From Marinobacter sp. SS5-14b (GTDB lineage: Bacteria; Pseudomonadota; Gammaproteobacteria; Pseudomonadales; Oleiphilaceae): 64,000 nucleotides of DNA. The translations under genes were made by a program, and so were the position numbers. The notes beneath the pieces are model-generated. The model was not told the DNA's origin and searched no databases. It saw nothing but the letters and a program-made list of their open reading frames with translations. Location of the stretch: contig NZ_JASSVM010000001.1 in assembly GCF_030541005.1 (NCBI RefSeq), positions 682,001 to 746,000 of the forward strand. Direction: 5' to 3'. How positions within the stretch are numbered: the first letter of the stretch is position 1; every line of letters starts with the position of its first letter. Shown piece after piece: positions 8,696-20,727 of this stretch.

Positions 8696-10402
8696 ATGGT
8701 CCAATCGTCTCTGGCGACGAAATCGCAGTCGTTTGATCTGGTCAAAAGTGAAATAGAGCAGACCATCAAGCAGGCAGAATCCAGCCTTGAGCGTTTTCAG
8801 GAGAACCGTGAGAGCGGTGAGGACCTGCAGAACTGTGTCGACTATCTGAATCAGTTAAGAGGGATCTTCATCCTCGTAGAGCTGCGCGGTGGCACTCTGC
8901 TCTGTCAGGAAGCGGTGAGCATGGCCAACGATGTTCCTGTGGGTGCGAACGACGACAAGAACATCCTGCTTACCACACTCAGTACCGCGCTCTTTATCCT
9001 TCGCCGGTATGTTGAATATTATCACCAGCAACGAGAAGACCACCCGGAGCTGTTGCTCCCGGTTATTAATGAATTGCGGGAAGCCCGAAAAGAAAAGCCC
9101 TACCCGGAATCGCGCTTTTTTGATGTGGATGTTCGGGAACGCCCGGATTTCTGCTGCGATCTGACTCTTCGCCCACTCGAAGGCGCCGAAAATGAATACG
9201 AGATTCTTGCCCGCCGTATGCGCCTGACCTTTCAGGTTGCACTGCTGGGTATACTCCGTGAACGCAATGAGGTTGTCAGCAAAAAACTGATGTCCCGGGC
9301 GGCGAGGGGGTTCGCGCGTCTTTGCCAGGGCGCGCCCATGGGGCAGATGTGGTGCTTGCTGGCTATGGTGACCGATGCCATGCTCGACCGGGCGATGGGC
9401 TTTAACAAAGCGCGAAAACGCCTGCTGATGCGCCTGGAAAAATATGCCCGCGAAGTGGTGTATGTGGGAAAGGTTGCGACCACCAAAGATGCACCGGATT
9501 CCATCGTTAAAGATCTCATTTACTTGCTGTACCGCAGTGGCTCTGCAAACCCGGAGGTCGTCAAGGTGTTAGGCGCCTATAGTCTGACACCTTCAGATTT
9601 TCCGGATTCTATGCTGGATGCTCATGCACGCCGCCTCTACGGGCCGGGTTCTGATGTACTTCGATCGCTTTCGGAAGCGTTGCAGGAAGAGCTCAATCAG
9701 CTCAAAGACAAGCTGGATATTATTGAGCGGGGTATTGAGCCGGATCTGGCTGAACTTGCATCGATTGCGGACGCGCTTGAGCGGCTGGCAAATACACTGT
9801 TAATGCTGGACCTCAATCGCCTGGCCGGAATTGCCCGTGAAGAGGCGTCACGATTGCGCAAGTGGGAATCCGAGAATCGCCTGCCTGCCGAAGACGAGCT
9901 CTATCGCCTCGCGGATTCGGTGCTGGGTGTCGAAGATGCCGTTATGCAGATTGTTACGCGTGGGATTACCTCTGAAACGGATGCGCTTGCAAGCGCATCC
10001 GGCAGAAGAGAAGAATCTATCTATCTGCAAGAGGCAATCTGGGTTGTGGCTGAAGAAGCGCGTGGTGCCTTGACGCTTGCCAAGCGTGCCATCACGGCCT
10101 TTATGGAGTCTGATTACGACAAGCTGCACCTGGCGAACCTGCCGGCGACTCTTCACAGTATCTGGGGTGGCCTTGAGATGGTTGACGACCCGAAAGCCGC
10201 CGGTGTGATTGCACGAGTCGCCGCTTCGATCCAGGAGCGTCTGCTTGATGCCAGAGAGCCGCCGGCCATTCAGGTGTTGGAGGCGCTGGCGGATGCGTTG
10301 ACCTCCCTGGAGTATTACATCGAAAGCATTGGCCGCAGAGAAGAGAGCAACGCCGATTTGCTCAAGCTGGCTGAATCATCGCTGGCGGATGTCGGGCTTT
10401 AA
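8696..10402 (+). CDS. fimL: FimL-like type IV pilus / cAMP pathway regulator
   Basis: 568-residue cytoplasmic protein resembling FimL of Pseudomonas aeruginosa, which resembles the N-terminal part of the chemotaxis-type kinase ChpA and acts upstream of the adenylate cyclase CyaB to support twitching motility. Residues about 45-75 (LNQLRGIFILVELRGGTLLC) align by pattern to the Hpt-type helix of ChpA, but the position of the phosphorylatable His carries Arg, so the domain cannot relay phosphate; FimL is known to lack this His. The rest is predicted all-helical. Location after dnaQ is conserved in Pseudomonas. An intrinsic terminator follows at 10431. Identity is by pattern and synteny; a divergent Hpt-like scaffold is the alternative. 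Confidence 0.82.
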   Translation: MVQSSLATKSQSFDLVKSEIEQTIKQAESSLERFQENRESGEDLQNCVDYLNQLRGIFILVELRGGTLLCQEAVSMANDVPVGANDDKNILLTTLSTALFILRRYVEYYHQQREDHPELLLPVINELREARKEKPYPESRFFDVDVRERPDFCCDLTLRPLEGAENEYEILARRMRLTFQVALLGILRERNEVVSKKLMSRAARGFARLCQGAPMGQMWCLLAMVTDAMLDRAMGFNKARKRLLMRLEKYAREVVYVGKVATTKDAPDSIVKDLIYLLYRSGSANPEVVKVLGAYSLTPSDFPDSMLDAHARRLYGPGSDVLRSLSEALQEELNQLKDKLDIIERGIEPDLAELASIADALERLANTLLMLDLNRLAGIAREEASRLRKWESENRLPAEDELYRLADSVLGVEDAVMQIVTRGITSETDALASASGRREESIYLQEAIWVVAEEARGALTLAKRAITAFMESDYDKLHLANLPATLHSIWGGLEMVDDPKAAGVIARVAASIQERLLDAREPPAIQVLEALADALTSLEYYIESIGRREESNADLLKLAESSLADVGL

Positions 10403-10430
10403 TTAACTGCGCTGGCTGAATTTCAGACAC

Positions 10431-10463
10431 AAAAAAACCTGCGAAAATCGCAGGTTTTTTTTG
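10431..10463. terminator. Bidirectional intrinsic terminator between fimL and SCP2 gene
   Basis: Stem AACCTGCGA / TCGCAGGTT with a 3-nt loop, flanked by a run of A on the left and eight T on the right. It lies between the convergent fimL and SCP2 genes and can stop transcription from both sides. Confidence 0.9.
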
Positions 10464-10479
10464 GAACCTTCAACGGGGC

Positions 10480-10794
10480 TTAGCCCATGTTGAACAGTTC
10501 ACCCAGCTTGGTAGCCAGCATCATGTCGCCTTCAGCGCGCAGCTGGCCGGCCATGAAAGCCTGCATGCCGTCGGTTTCGCCAGAAACGATGCCCTGCAGG
10601 GTTTCAGAGTTCATGATCAGGGTAACGGAAGGATCGTCGTGGGCGCCTTCGTTCATCTTGCAGGCACCGTCTTTGATTTCCAGGTTGTAGGTCTTGTCGT
10701 CTTCGATGTCGAACTGGAACACCAGGTCAAGGCCTTGTGCTGCGTCTGCGTTGAAGTTCTGTTCCAGCTTTTCAAATACCTGAGCTACAGACAT
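10480..10794 (-). CDS. SCP2 sterol-binding domain protein
   Basis: Small stand-alone SCP2-like protein of 104 residues. The domain is visible throughout: VFQFDIEDDKTYNLEIKDG, then DDPSVTLIMNSETLQGIVSG and MQAFMAGQLRAEGDMMLATKL, the typical end of the fold that forms a hydrophobic lipid tunnel. Start at 10794 (MSVAQVFEKLEQNF) fits the family; the open frame upstream has no such character. Bacterial members bind acyl chains or fatty-acyl-CoA rather than sterols; the ligand here is unknown. Divergent from sohB with 230 bp between. Confidence 0.9.
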   Translation of the reverse strand: MSVAQVFEKLEQNFNADAAQGLDLVFQFDIEDDKTYNLEIKDGACKMNEGAHDDPSVTLIMNSETLQGIVSGETDGMQAFMAGQLRAEGDMMLATKLGELFNMG

Positions 10795-11024
10795 TATTTT
10801 ACCCTTTTGAATGGTTGTCTTGTCATGATGACGGCTTAACATCCCTGGCATCATAAGGCTATTTAGCAGCCCGGGTAGCGCCGACCTCGCCATCCGACTT
10901 TATGGTTACCTTGGGTTCATGTCAAGCTTGATCGAACGCTTGTTTTAATTTCTGGTGGGCTTACCAGTCCAGGCGCGACAGAGTACACTCTGAGGTTTGG
11001 ATTTAGCGCACTGGAGACTGCATT

Positions 11025-12089
11025 TTGGAATTCATTACCGACTACGGACTGTTTCTTGCCAAGGTGGCAACCTTTGTTGTGGCAGCCATCATTCTGGCCT
11101 CTGTTATTTTCTCCGCAGCCCAGCGTGGCCGGGATGATCACGAGGGTGAAGGCGAGCTGAAGATACGCAAACTGAATGACCAATACCGGAAGCTTAAGGA
11201 GTCTATTCAGGCCAGACTGATGTCGGATACCGAGTATAAGCTCTGGGAAAAGCAGAAGAAAAAGGAAGAAAAAGCAGAAAAAAAGGCTGAGAAATCCGGG
11301 AAAAAGCCGAGTGATGCTGAAGGCGAATCCAAACACCGCATTTATGTCATCGATTTTGACGGCGACATCAAGGCCAGTGATACCGATACCTTGCGCCGGG
11401 CGGTGTCGGCGGTGCTCAGCGTTGCTGACCCGGAAAAAGACGAAGTGGTTATTCGGCTTGAAAGCGGTGGGGGCCTGGTTCACGCCTACGGGCTGGCCTC
11501 GGCCCAGCTTGATCGCATACGCAGCAAAGGCGTGCCTCTAACCGCCTGTGTGGATAAGGTTGCAGCCAGCGGTGGTTACATGATGGCCTGCGTGGCAGAC
11601 AAGATCGTTGCCTCACCGTTTGCGGTGCTGGGCTCTATCGGTGTGGTTGCCCAGCTGCCGAACTTTCATCGTTTCCTGCAAAAGAACGACGTGGATTTTG
11701 AAGTGCTGACAGCCGGTGAACACAAACGTACCTTAACGGTGTTCGGCGAGAACACTGAAAAGGGTCGCCAGAAATTCCTCGCAGATCTGGAAGATACCCA
11801 CGGCCTGTTCAAGGAGTATGTGAGCGAGCGCAGGCCGGGATTGGATATCCAGGCGGTTGCCAATGGCGACATCTGGTTTGGTAAGCGTGCATTGGAAGTG
11901 AATTTGATCGATGAAATCAAAACCTCCGACGAATATCTCATTGAGGCCTGCGACCGAGGCGACGTAGTCTCGGTATCATTCCAGCACAAACGCACGTTGC
12001 CGGAACGACTTGGCCTTGCGACCAGCGCGGCACTGGAACATACCGTATGGAAAGTGCTGAGCGCTTTCCGTAACCAGAAAATTCAATAG
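11025..12089 (+). CDS. sohB: Inner-membrane S49 peptidase SohB
   Basis: Membrane-anchored serine protease of the signal peptide peptidase A family, probably quality control of periplasmic or membrane peptides. TTG start at 11025 (MEFITDYGLFLAKVATF) gives an N-terminal transmembrane helix at about 5-28, then a charged region rich in Lys/Glu at 65-105 (KKKEEKAEKKAEK), and the S49 domain from about 105. Catalytic Ser is in DKVAASGGYMMACVAD and the Lys in AGEHKRTLTVFGENTEKGR. Length (354) matches E. coli SohB (349). The next gene, the AcuI-like reductase, begins 23 nt later and may be co-transcribed; the pairing also occurs in Pseudomonas. Confidence 0.94.
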   Translation: MEFITDYGLFLAKVATFVVAAIILASVIFSAAQRGRDDHEGEGELKIRKLNDQYRKLKESIQARLMSDTEYKLWEKQKKKEEKAEKKAEKSGKKPSDAEGESKHRIYVIDFDGDIKASDTDTLRRAVSAVLSVADPEKDEVVIRLESGGGLVHAYGLASAQLDRIRSKGVPLTACVDKVAASGGYMMACVADKIVASPFAVLGSIGVVAQLPNFHRFLQKNDVDFEVLTAGEHKRTLTVFGENTEKGRQKFLADLEDTHGLFKEYVSERRPGLDIQAVANGDIWFGKRALEVNLIDEIKTSDEYLIEACDRGDVVSVSFQHKRTLPERLGLATSAALEHTVWKVLSAFRNQKIQ

Positions 12090-12111
12090 CCAATTGAAAA
12101 CGGGATCAACT

Positions 12112-13113
12112 ATGACAACCAACACCGAATTCAAAGCCTGGCGTGTAGAAGACGTTGATGGCGATTACCGGGGTAGCGAACAGACCCTGAGTACGGCTGA
12201 TCTTACCGACGGTGAAGTGCTGATTAAAGTCAGCCACTCGTCGCTGAACTACAAAGATGCGTTGTCTGCATCGGGCAACAAAGGTGTTACACGTGCATTT
12301 CCGCACACGCCCGGCATTGATGCCGCTGGCGAAGTGGTTGAGTCCAAAACAGGCGCACCTGCGATTGGCGCTCAGGTAATCGTGACCGGTTACGACCTGG
12401 GCATGAATACGGCGGGTGGCTTCGGCGAATACATCCGAGTACCTGCAGCCTGGTGCGTGCCCATGGCAAAAGGTTGGAACGCCCGGACTGCCATGATCTA
12501 CGGCACCGCCGGCCTTACTGCAGGTTTGTGTGTTCAGAAACTCCTGACCATGGGTGCGAAGCCAGAGCAGGGTAAGGTCGCTGTCACAGGCGCCAGTGGC
12601 GCTGTTGGCAGCGTGGCCGTAGAGATTCTGGCCAACCTCGGCTTCGACGTTGTTGCCATCAGCGGCAAAGCAGATCATTCGGACGCCCTGAAAAGCCTTG
12701 GTGCTAAAGAAGTGGTCGGCCGGGACGCTCTGGCGGAAGATAAAAAACCGATGCTCAAACCTGTGTTCGCTAACGCTGTCGACACCGTAGGCGGCAACCC
12801 TCTGGCAGAGCTGCTGAAACAGATCCTGCCCGGCGGCTCGGTTTCCATCTGCGGCCTTGTTGCTGGCCCCCAGCTGAACACCACGGTATTGCCGTTCATC
12901 CTGCGAGGCGTGAACCTGCTGGGCGTGGACTCGGTGGAGATTCCGTTGGCCGACAAAGAAGTGGTTTGGACCAAATTGTCTGGCGAGTGGAAATGCCCGA
13001 AGACTGAAGCTTCCGCCAAAGACATTAGTCGGGCAGAACTGGATGGAGCGCTGAAGGCGTTTCTGAAAGGCGAATCAGCCGGAAAGATCGTGCTGGATCA
13101 TTCCAGAAGCTGA
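12112..13113 (+). CDS. acuI: Acrylyl-CoA reductase (NADPH)/YhdH-type oxidoreductase
   Basis: Medium-chain dehydrogenase/reductase of the zinc-free YhdH/AcuI group, 333 residues from ATG at 12112. Visible features are the substrate entry LNYKDALSASGNKGV, FPHTPGIDAAGEV, and the NADPH loop VTGASGAVGSVAVEILANLG. AcuI reduces acrylyl-CoA to propionyl-CoA, relevant to DMSP breakdown and acrylate tolerance in marine bacteria; the family call is strong, the exact substrate is inference. Start at 12112 is preferred to TTG at 12094 as it begins the conserved block. A long inverted repeat follows at 13151. Confidence 0.9.
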   Translation: MTTNTEFKAWRVEDVDGDYRGSEQTLSTADLTDGEVLIKVSHSSLNYKDALSASGNKGVTRAFPHTPGIDAAGEVVESKTGAPAIGAQVIVTGYDLGMNTAGGFGEYIRVPAAWCVPMAKGWNARTAMIYGTAGLTAGLCVQKLLTMGAKPEQGKVAVTGASGAVGSVAVEILANLGFDVVAISGKADHSDALKSLGAKEVVGRDALAEDKKPMLKPVFANAVDTVGGNPLAELLKQILPGGSVSICGLVAGPQLNTTVLPFILRGVNLLGVDSVEIPLADKEVVWTKLSGEWKCPKTEASAKDISRAELDGALKAFLKGESAGKIVLDHSRS

Positions 13114-13150
13114 AAATTGGAACGCTGCTGAGTGGCAGGGAAGCCACGCA

Positions 13151-13196
13151 TGAACTACGAAGAAGGGAGGTGATGTCCCCTTTCTTCGTAGTTCAA
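13151..13196. terminator. Long inverted repeat between convergent acuI and DUF934 genes
   Basis: TGAACTACGAAGAAGGG is followed after a 9-nt loop by its reverse complement with one extra T, giving a stem of about 17 bp. There is no T-run after it on either strand, so it is not a textbook intrinsic terminator. Its place between convergent genes still suggests transcription ending or mRNA 3'-end protection. Confidence 0.6.
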
Positions 13197-13220
13197 CATT
13201 GAACAGTCAGAGGTCTAAGC

Positions 13221-13727
13221 TCAGGAAGCCCGGCGCCGAAACAGAGGTAAGTCGTTATCAGCCGCAGCCTGATAGGTCTGAGAGAAGAAGTTCAGACACC
13301 GACCGGCCTTGGAAATATCCTTGTCGGCCCGAAGTACGTACGAATCAAACCCGCAGCGTTTCATAAATTGCAGCTGATCCAGCAGAACATCACCAATCGC
13401 CCGTAGTTCACCTTGATAACCGAGCCGCTCCCGAAGCAGGCGCCCGATGCTGTAGCCCCGGCCGTCCACAAAGCGCGGAAAATTCACCGCAATCAGCGGC
13501 AACTCGTTTACCCGCTCGCCTAGCAATTCCGGCTCATCGTGGCTGTCAAACCAGACCCCGAGATCTTCACGGCCGGTAAAATGCTCATAGCCCGCGAGCC
13601 ACAGATCCACAGGGATCAGCGCTGGCTGGCCCACAGGGATATCCAGTGAGTCGCCATCGGCCGGGCGGGCAACCACTACCCAGTTGTCGTTACGAACAGT
13701 GCCGTCAGCGGCAATAACATCAGGCAT
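13221..13727 (-). CDS. DUF934 protein paired with sulfite reductase
   Basis: Cytoplasmic DUF934 protein of 168 residues that in many proteobacteria lies directly after a single-subunit sulfite/nitrite reductase. Conserved block: VNFPRFVDGRGYSIGRLLRE, then LRAIGDVLLDQLQFMKRCGF, the family signature, with RADKDISKAGRCLNFFSQTY near the C terminus. Start at 13727 (MPDVIAADGTV) overlaps the cysI stop by 8 bp, indicating translational coupling. Function is not established; it is annotated in some genomes as an oxidoreductase without evidence. A partner or assembly factor for CysI is the simplest inference. Confidence 0.9.
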   Translation of the reverse strand: MPDVIAADGTVRNDNWVVVARPADGDSLDIPVGQPALIPVDLWLAGYEHFTGREDLGVWFDSHDEPELLGERVNELPLIAVNFPRFVDGRGYSIGRLLRERLGYQGELRAIGDVLLDQLQFMKRCGFDSYVLRADKDISKAGRCLNFFSQTYQAAADNDLPLFRRRAS

Positions 13728-15372
13728 AAACCCGCTCCTTGAAAGGATCAAGACCAACACGGCGATAGGTGTCCAGGAAGGTTTCTTCCTCGGTCCGTTT
13801 CTCGACAAAAACATCGATAATCTTGGCAATCACATCCGGCATATCATCCTGGGCAAAAGACGGCCCCAGAATCTTGCCGATGTTGGCATCGTTTTGAGAG
13901 GAGCCACCAAGGCTAACCTGATAGAACTCGGCGCCTTTCTTGTCGACCCCCAATACACCGATATGACCGACATGGTGATGACCACAAGCATTCATGCAGC
14001 CTGAGATATTGAGGTCGATAGGGCCCAGATCGTACAGATAGTCCAGGTCGTCAAACCTGCGCTGTATGGCATCGGCAACCGGTATCGACTTCGCATTCGC
14101 CAGCGCACAGTAGTCCCCGCCCGGGCAGCAAATCATGTCGGTCAGGGTGTTCAGGTTGGCGGTCGCAAAGCCCATGGGTGTGATGCTTTGCCAAAGTTCG
14201 AACAAGCGATCCTGGCGCACATCTGCCAGAACCACGTTTTGCTCGTGGGTTGCCCGAGCTTCACCGAAGCTGTACTCATCAGCCAGGTCAGCAATCTGCT
14301 CAAGCTGTCGATCGGTTACGTCACCAGGCGGTGTGCCGGTACGCTTGAGGGTCAGTGTAACGATCGCGTACCCCGGCTTCTTGTGTTCGTGCACGTTGTG
14401 GGTCAGCCAGCGATCAAATTCTTTGTGTTCAAATCGTTGTTGGCTCAGAGCATCCGTGACATCGCTGAGTGCTTCATAAGCGGGTTCGGTGAAGTACCCC
14501 TGTATTCGACGGATCTCATCATGGGTCAGACGGGTAGGGGAGTCTTTGATGTGTGCCCACTCGGCCTCAACCATTTCCGAGAAGGTCGCCGGGCTCAGTG
14601 CCTTCACCAGGATTTTGATCCGCGCCTTGAACTTGTTGTCGCGTCGGCCATACCGGTTGTACACCCTGACGATGGCTTCGAGATAGGTCAGGAGATCGAG
14701 TTCCGGCAGGAATTCCCGAATCACCGGGCCAACCATCGGAGTGCGGCCCAGGCCACCGCCCGCGTGTACGCGGAATCCGAGCTCGCCCTGATCATTTCTG
14801 AGCATCTGCAGGCCGATGTCGTGAACCTGAATAGCAGCCCTGTCGGTGTTCTCGGACGCATTCATCGCGATCTTGAATTTGCGGGGCAGGAAGGCAAATT
14901 CCGGGTGGAAGGTCGACCACTGACGGATCAATTCGCAGTAAGGGCGTGGATCGGCTATTTCATCTTTCTGGACACCGGAAAACTGGTCGGTCGTGGTGTT
15001 TCGGATGCAGTTACCGCTGGTCTGGTTGGCATGCATTTCCACTTCGGCCAGTTCGGCCAGAATGTCGGGCACGTCCTCAATACGTGGCCAGTTCAGCTGG
15101 ATGTTGGTTCGGGTGGTTACGTGGGCATAGCCCTTATCGTAGTCCCGGGTTATCCGAGCCAAACGGCGCAATTGTTCAGCACGGAGCATGCCGTAAGGCA
15201 CGCAAATTCTCAGCATGGGCGCAAGGCGCTGCACATACAGACCGTTCTGCAGGCGTAAGGGAAGAAACTCCTCTTCGGCCAGTTCGCCCGCCAGGGCGCG
15301 TTCGGTTTGATCCCTGAACTGGGCAACGCGCTCTTTGGCTATCTGCCGGTCGTGCTCATCGTAAACGTACAT
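13720..15372 (-). CDS. cysI: Siroheme sulfite (nitrite/sulfite) reductase
   Basis: Assimilatory reduction of sulfite to sulfide for cysteine synthesis, 550 residues. The [4Fe-4S]-siroheme ligands are present: CCPGGDYCALANAKS (C-x5-C) and CMNACGHHHVGHIG (C-x3-C). Siroheme-binding arginines appear in HVTTRTNIQLNW and NTTTDQFSGVQ. The layout is the duplicated ferredoxin-like and catalytic halves of single-subunit CysI, as in Pseudomonas, not the CysIJ flavoprotein complex; no cysJ lies nearby. ATG at 15372 follows a 247-bp upstream region that should hold its promoter and a CysB-type site, though I could not define one. The downstream DUF934 overlaps by 8 bp. Confidence 0.95.
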   Translation of the reverse strand: MYVYDEHDRQIAKERVAQFRDQTERALAGELAEEEFLPLRLQNGLYVQRLAPMLRICVPYGMLRAEQLRRLARITRDYDKGYAHVTTRTNIQLNWPRIEDVPDILAELAEVEMHANQTSGNCIRNTTTDQFSGVQKDEIADPRPYCELIRQWSTFHPEFAFLPRKFKIAMNASENTDRAAIQVHDIGLQMLRNDQGELGFRVHAGGGLGRTPMVGPVIREFLPELDLLTYLEAIVRVYNRYGRRDNKFKARIKILVKALSPATFSEMVEAEWAHIKDSPTRLTHDEIRRIQGYFTEPAYEALSDVTDALSQQRFEHKEFDRWLTHNVHEHKKPGYAIVTLTLKRTGTPPGDVTDRQLEQIADLADEYSFGEARATHEQNVVLADVRQDRLFELWQSITPMGFATANLNTLTDMICCPGGDYCALANAKSIPVADAIQRRFDDLDYLYDLGPIDLNISGCMNACGHHHVGHIGVLGVDKKGAEFYQVSLGGSSQNDANIGKILGPSFAQDDMPDVIAKIIDVFVEKRTEEETFLDTYRRVGLDPFKERVYA

Positions 15373-15619
15373 AGTGGAACGTCCTGCCTGCTGACTTCAT
15401 AAAAACCGTTAGTTCTGGCAACAATAAAATAGTGTGTCGCCTTATTCCTGCCGGGCAGGATAACACCGGGTTTTTATTCTCAAAACGATTATTTCAAAAT
15501 ATCATTATCGATTCAGGTGATAAGCAAGTCGGGCTTGAGCTGGACGAATGTCAATTTCCTGCTTTAATTCCTGAAGTACACCGCGATAACAAAAAATGAA
15601 TCCAGGCTAGAGGTGTTTT

Positions 15620-15724
15620 ATGAAAGACGCAGATCGTTCGGATAGTTGTGCAGATTCTGTTGCGGCCGTATTTCTGGTCGTGCTGTCGGTCGCATTTGCC
15701 GTTGTATGGGTTGCTGGCCAGTAG
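15620..15724 (+). CDS. Possible 34-residue single-pass membrane microprotein
   Basis: A short frame with ATG at 15620 and an AGAGG ribosome site 7 nt upstream. It encodes a charged head (MKDADRSDSCADS) and one hydrophobic helix of about 19 residues (VAAVFLVVLSVAFAVVWVA) ending GQ. It is convergent with the DUF2970 gene, with stop codons 4 bp apart. The composition is that of a genuine membrane peptide rather than random sequence, but I recognise no family. It lies upstream of and divergent from cysI. Confidence 0.5.
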   Translation: MKDADRSDSCADSVAAVFLVVLSVAFAVVWVAGQ

Positions 15725-15728
15725 AAAT

Positions 15729-15971
15729 TTACTGGCCCGCTAATACCAGTTTCACCACCAAAACCAGCCCTCCCACAAAGGCACCGGCGAACAAGAGGCC
15801 GGCGACAATGTAGGGCACCGGGCTGTGGCTGGCAAAGTCTTCCTGCCGGCGCTTGTCGGATTGAACCCCGAGAGCGCCGGCCAGAATGCTTTGCATGATT
15901 TTAAAAACGCCCGGTGACCCGGACTTTCGCTCTTCGTTGTCATTCTTGTTTTTGTTGGCAACGTCAGTCAT
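15729..15971 (-). CDS. DUF2970 small membrane protein
   Basis: 80-residue protein with the DUF2970 pattern: a short amphipathic segment VFKIMQSILAGALGVQSDKR followed by RRQEDFASHSPVPYIVAGLL and one transmembrane helix of about 22 residues. The N-terminal 20 residues are polar and disordered. It lies 16 nt after metH on the same strand and is probably expressed with it; this metH neighbour arrangement also occurs in Pseudomonas. Function is unknown; inner-membrane location is inferred from the helix. Confidence 0.85.
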   Translation of the reverse strand: MTDVANKNKNDNEERKSGSPGVFKIMQSILAGALGVQSDKRRQEDFASHSPVPYIVAGLLFAGAFVGGLVLVVKLVLAGQ

Positions 15972-15987
15972 AGGTTTCAGCCCTGAG

Positions 15988-19686
<3,699 letters not shown>

Positions 19687-19929
19687 AGGGAAATCTTCCG
19701 GGTGTCGTGAATAACGGCTTGATACAGTCAATGGCGCGGGATCATAGCAAATATGGCGCGGTTCGTCTTAGTACAGATGATCATTATCAAGTACCTGAAA
19801 CCGAGCCGGTGGTTTTCCTTCCATAAGGGAAAATCATTACCCTGTTAAAGCCCGACTATTTTACTTGGTCTTTCAAGTTCTCGCGAACTCTCCTAAAATA
19901 GATCTCACATTTGAAAACAGGTAGGAAGC

Positions 19930-20517
19930 ATGGCCTTGGTAACTGTGACTGATTCGGCAAGGGACTACCTTGCAAGTCTGATTGAGAAACAGGACGTTGA
20001 AGGTATGGGTGTCCGTATTTTTGTGACCCAGCCCGGAACACGCAACGCAGAGACCTGTCTAGCCTACTGTCCGCCCAATGAAATCGTCCCCACGGACGAA
20101 ACGGTGGATCTGGAAAAGTTTACGCTCTACCTCGATCACAACTCGGTGCCGTTCCTTGAGGACGCCTACGTTGACTACTCGAAAGATCAGATGGGCGGTC
20201 AGCTGACCATCAAAGCCCCTAATGCCAAAGTGCCCCAGGTGTCTGATGATGCGCCACTGCCGGATCGCGTCAAGTATGTGCTGGCCTCTGAGATTAACCC
20301 CAACCTGGCTGCCCATGGCGGTGACGTTGCGTTGGTCGAGATTGTCGAAGAATCGGTAGCAGTGCTTCGGTTCGGTGGCGGTTGCCAGGGGTGTTCTGCA
20401 GTGAGTCTCACTCTGAAGCAGGGCGTCGAGAAAACCCTGAAAGAGCGGGTACCTGAAATCACCGCCGTGCGCGATGTCACTGATCACACCAATACTGAAA
20501 ACGCCTACTATCAGTAA
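19930..20517 (+). CDS. nfuA: Fe/S biogenesis protein NfuA
   Basis: Iron-sulfur carrier that delivers [4Fe-4S] clusters to apo-proteins, often under oxidative or iron stress. The N-terminal degenerate A-type (IscA-like) domain covers about 1-100 and the C-terminal Nfu domain about 110-195, with the cluster ligands in [19 protein letters not shown] (C-x-x-C). Length 195 fits E. coli NfuA (191). Divergent from metH across 243 bp. A sequence resembling part of a Fur box (GATAATGATCAT on the minus strand, near 19777-19788) sits in that gap. metH-nfuA adjacency is shared with Pseudomonas. Confidence 0.95.
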   Translation: MALVTVTDSARDYLASLIEKQDVEGMGVRIFVTQPGTRNAETCLAYCPPNEIVPTDETVDLEKFTLYLDHNSVPFLEDAYVDYSKDQMGGQLTIKAPNAKVPQVSDDAPLPDRVKYVLASEINPNLAAHGGDVALVEIVEESVAVLRFGGGCQGCSAVSLTLKQGVEKTLKERVPEITAVRDVTDHTNTENAYYQ

Positions 20518-20727
20518 AACCCTTCAGCTTGTGATGCAGCGCCGGGTAACCCCCGGCCGCCTGCCACAGACACCAGTCTGATTTGGCTGCACGGCCAATG
20601 TCGGTTTTCTTCGGTTACTTCATCATTCGTCACATAAACAGATGTAAGGCCCGGTTATGATTCCGGGCCATAACTCTTGGCGTGATTTGGCAGCCGGTGG
20701 CTGCCGGTGTTGATCTTGGGGTAACAC

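Noticed and set aside
14188..15258. 356-codon open frame antisense to cysI
   Set aside because: It mirrors the codon usage of cysI on the opposite strand and has no domain; similar long antisense frames occur in metH (16123-17172) and are equally artefacts of GC-rich third positions.
19687..19929. Cobalamin or SAM riboswitch upstream of metH
   Set aside because: No B12-box or SAM-type helices could be found on the minus strand; leader is short and unstructured by eye.
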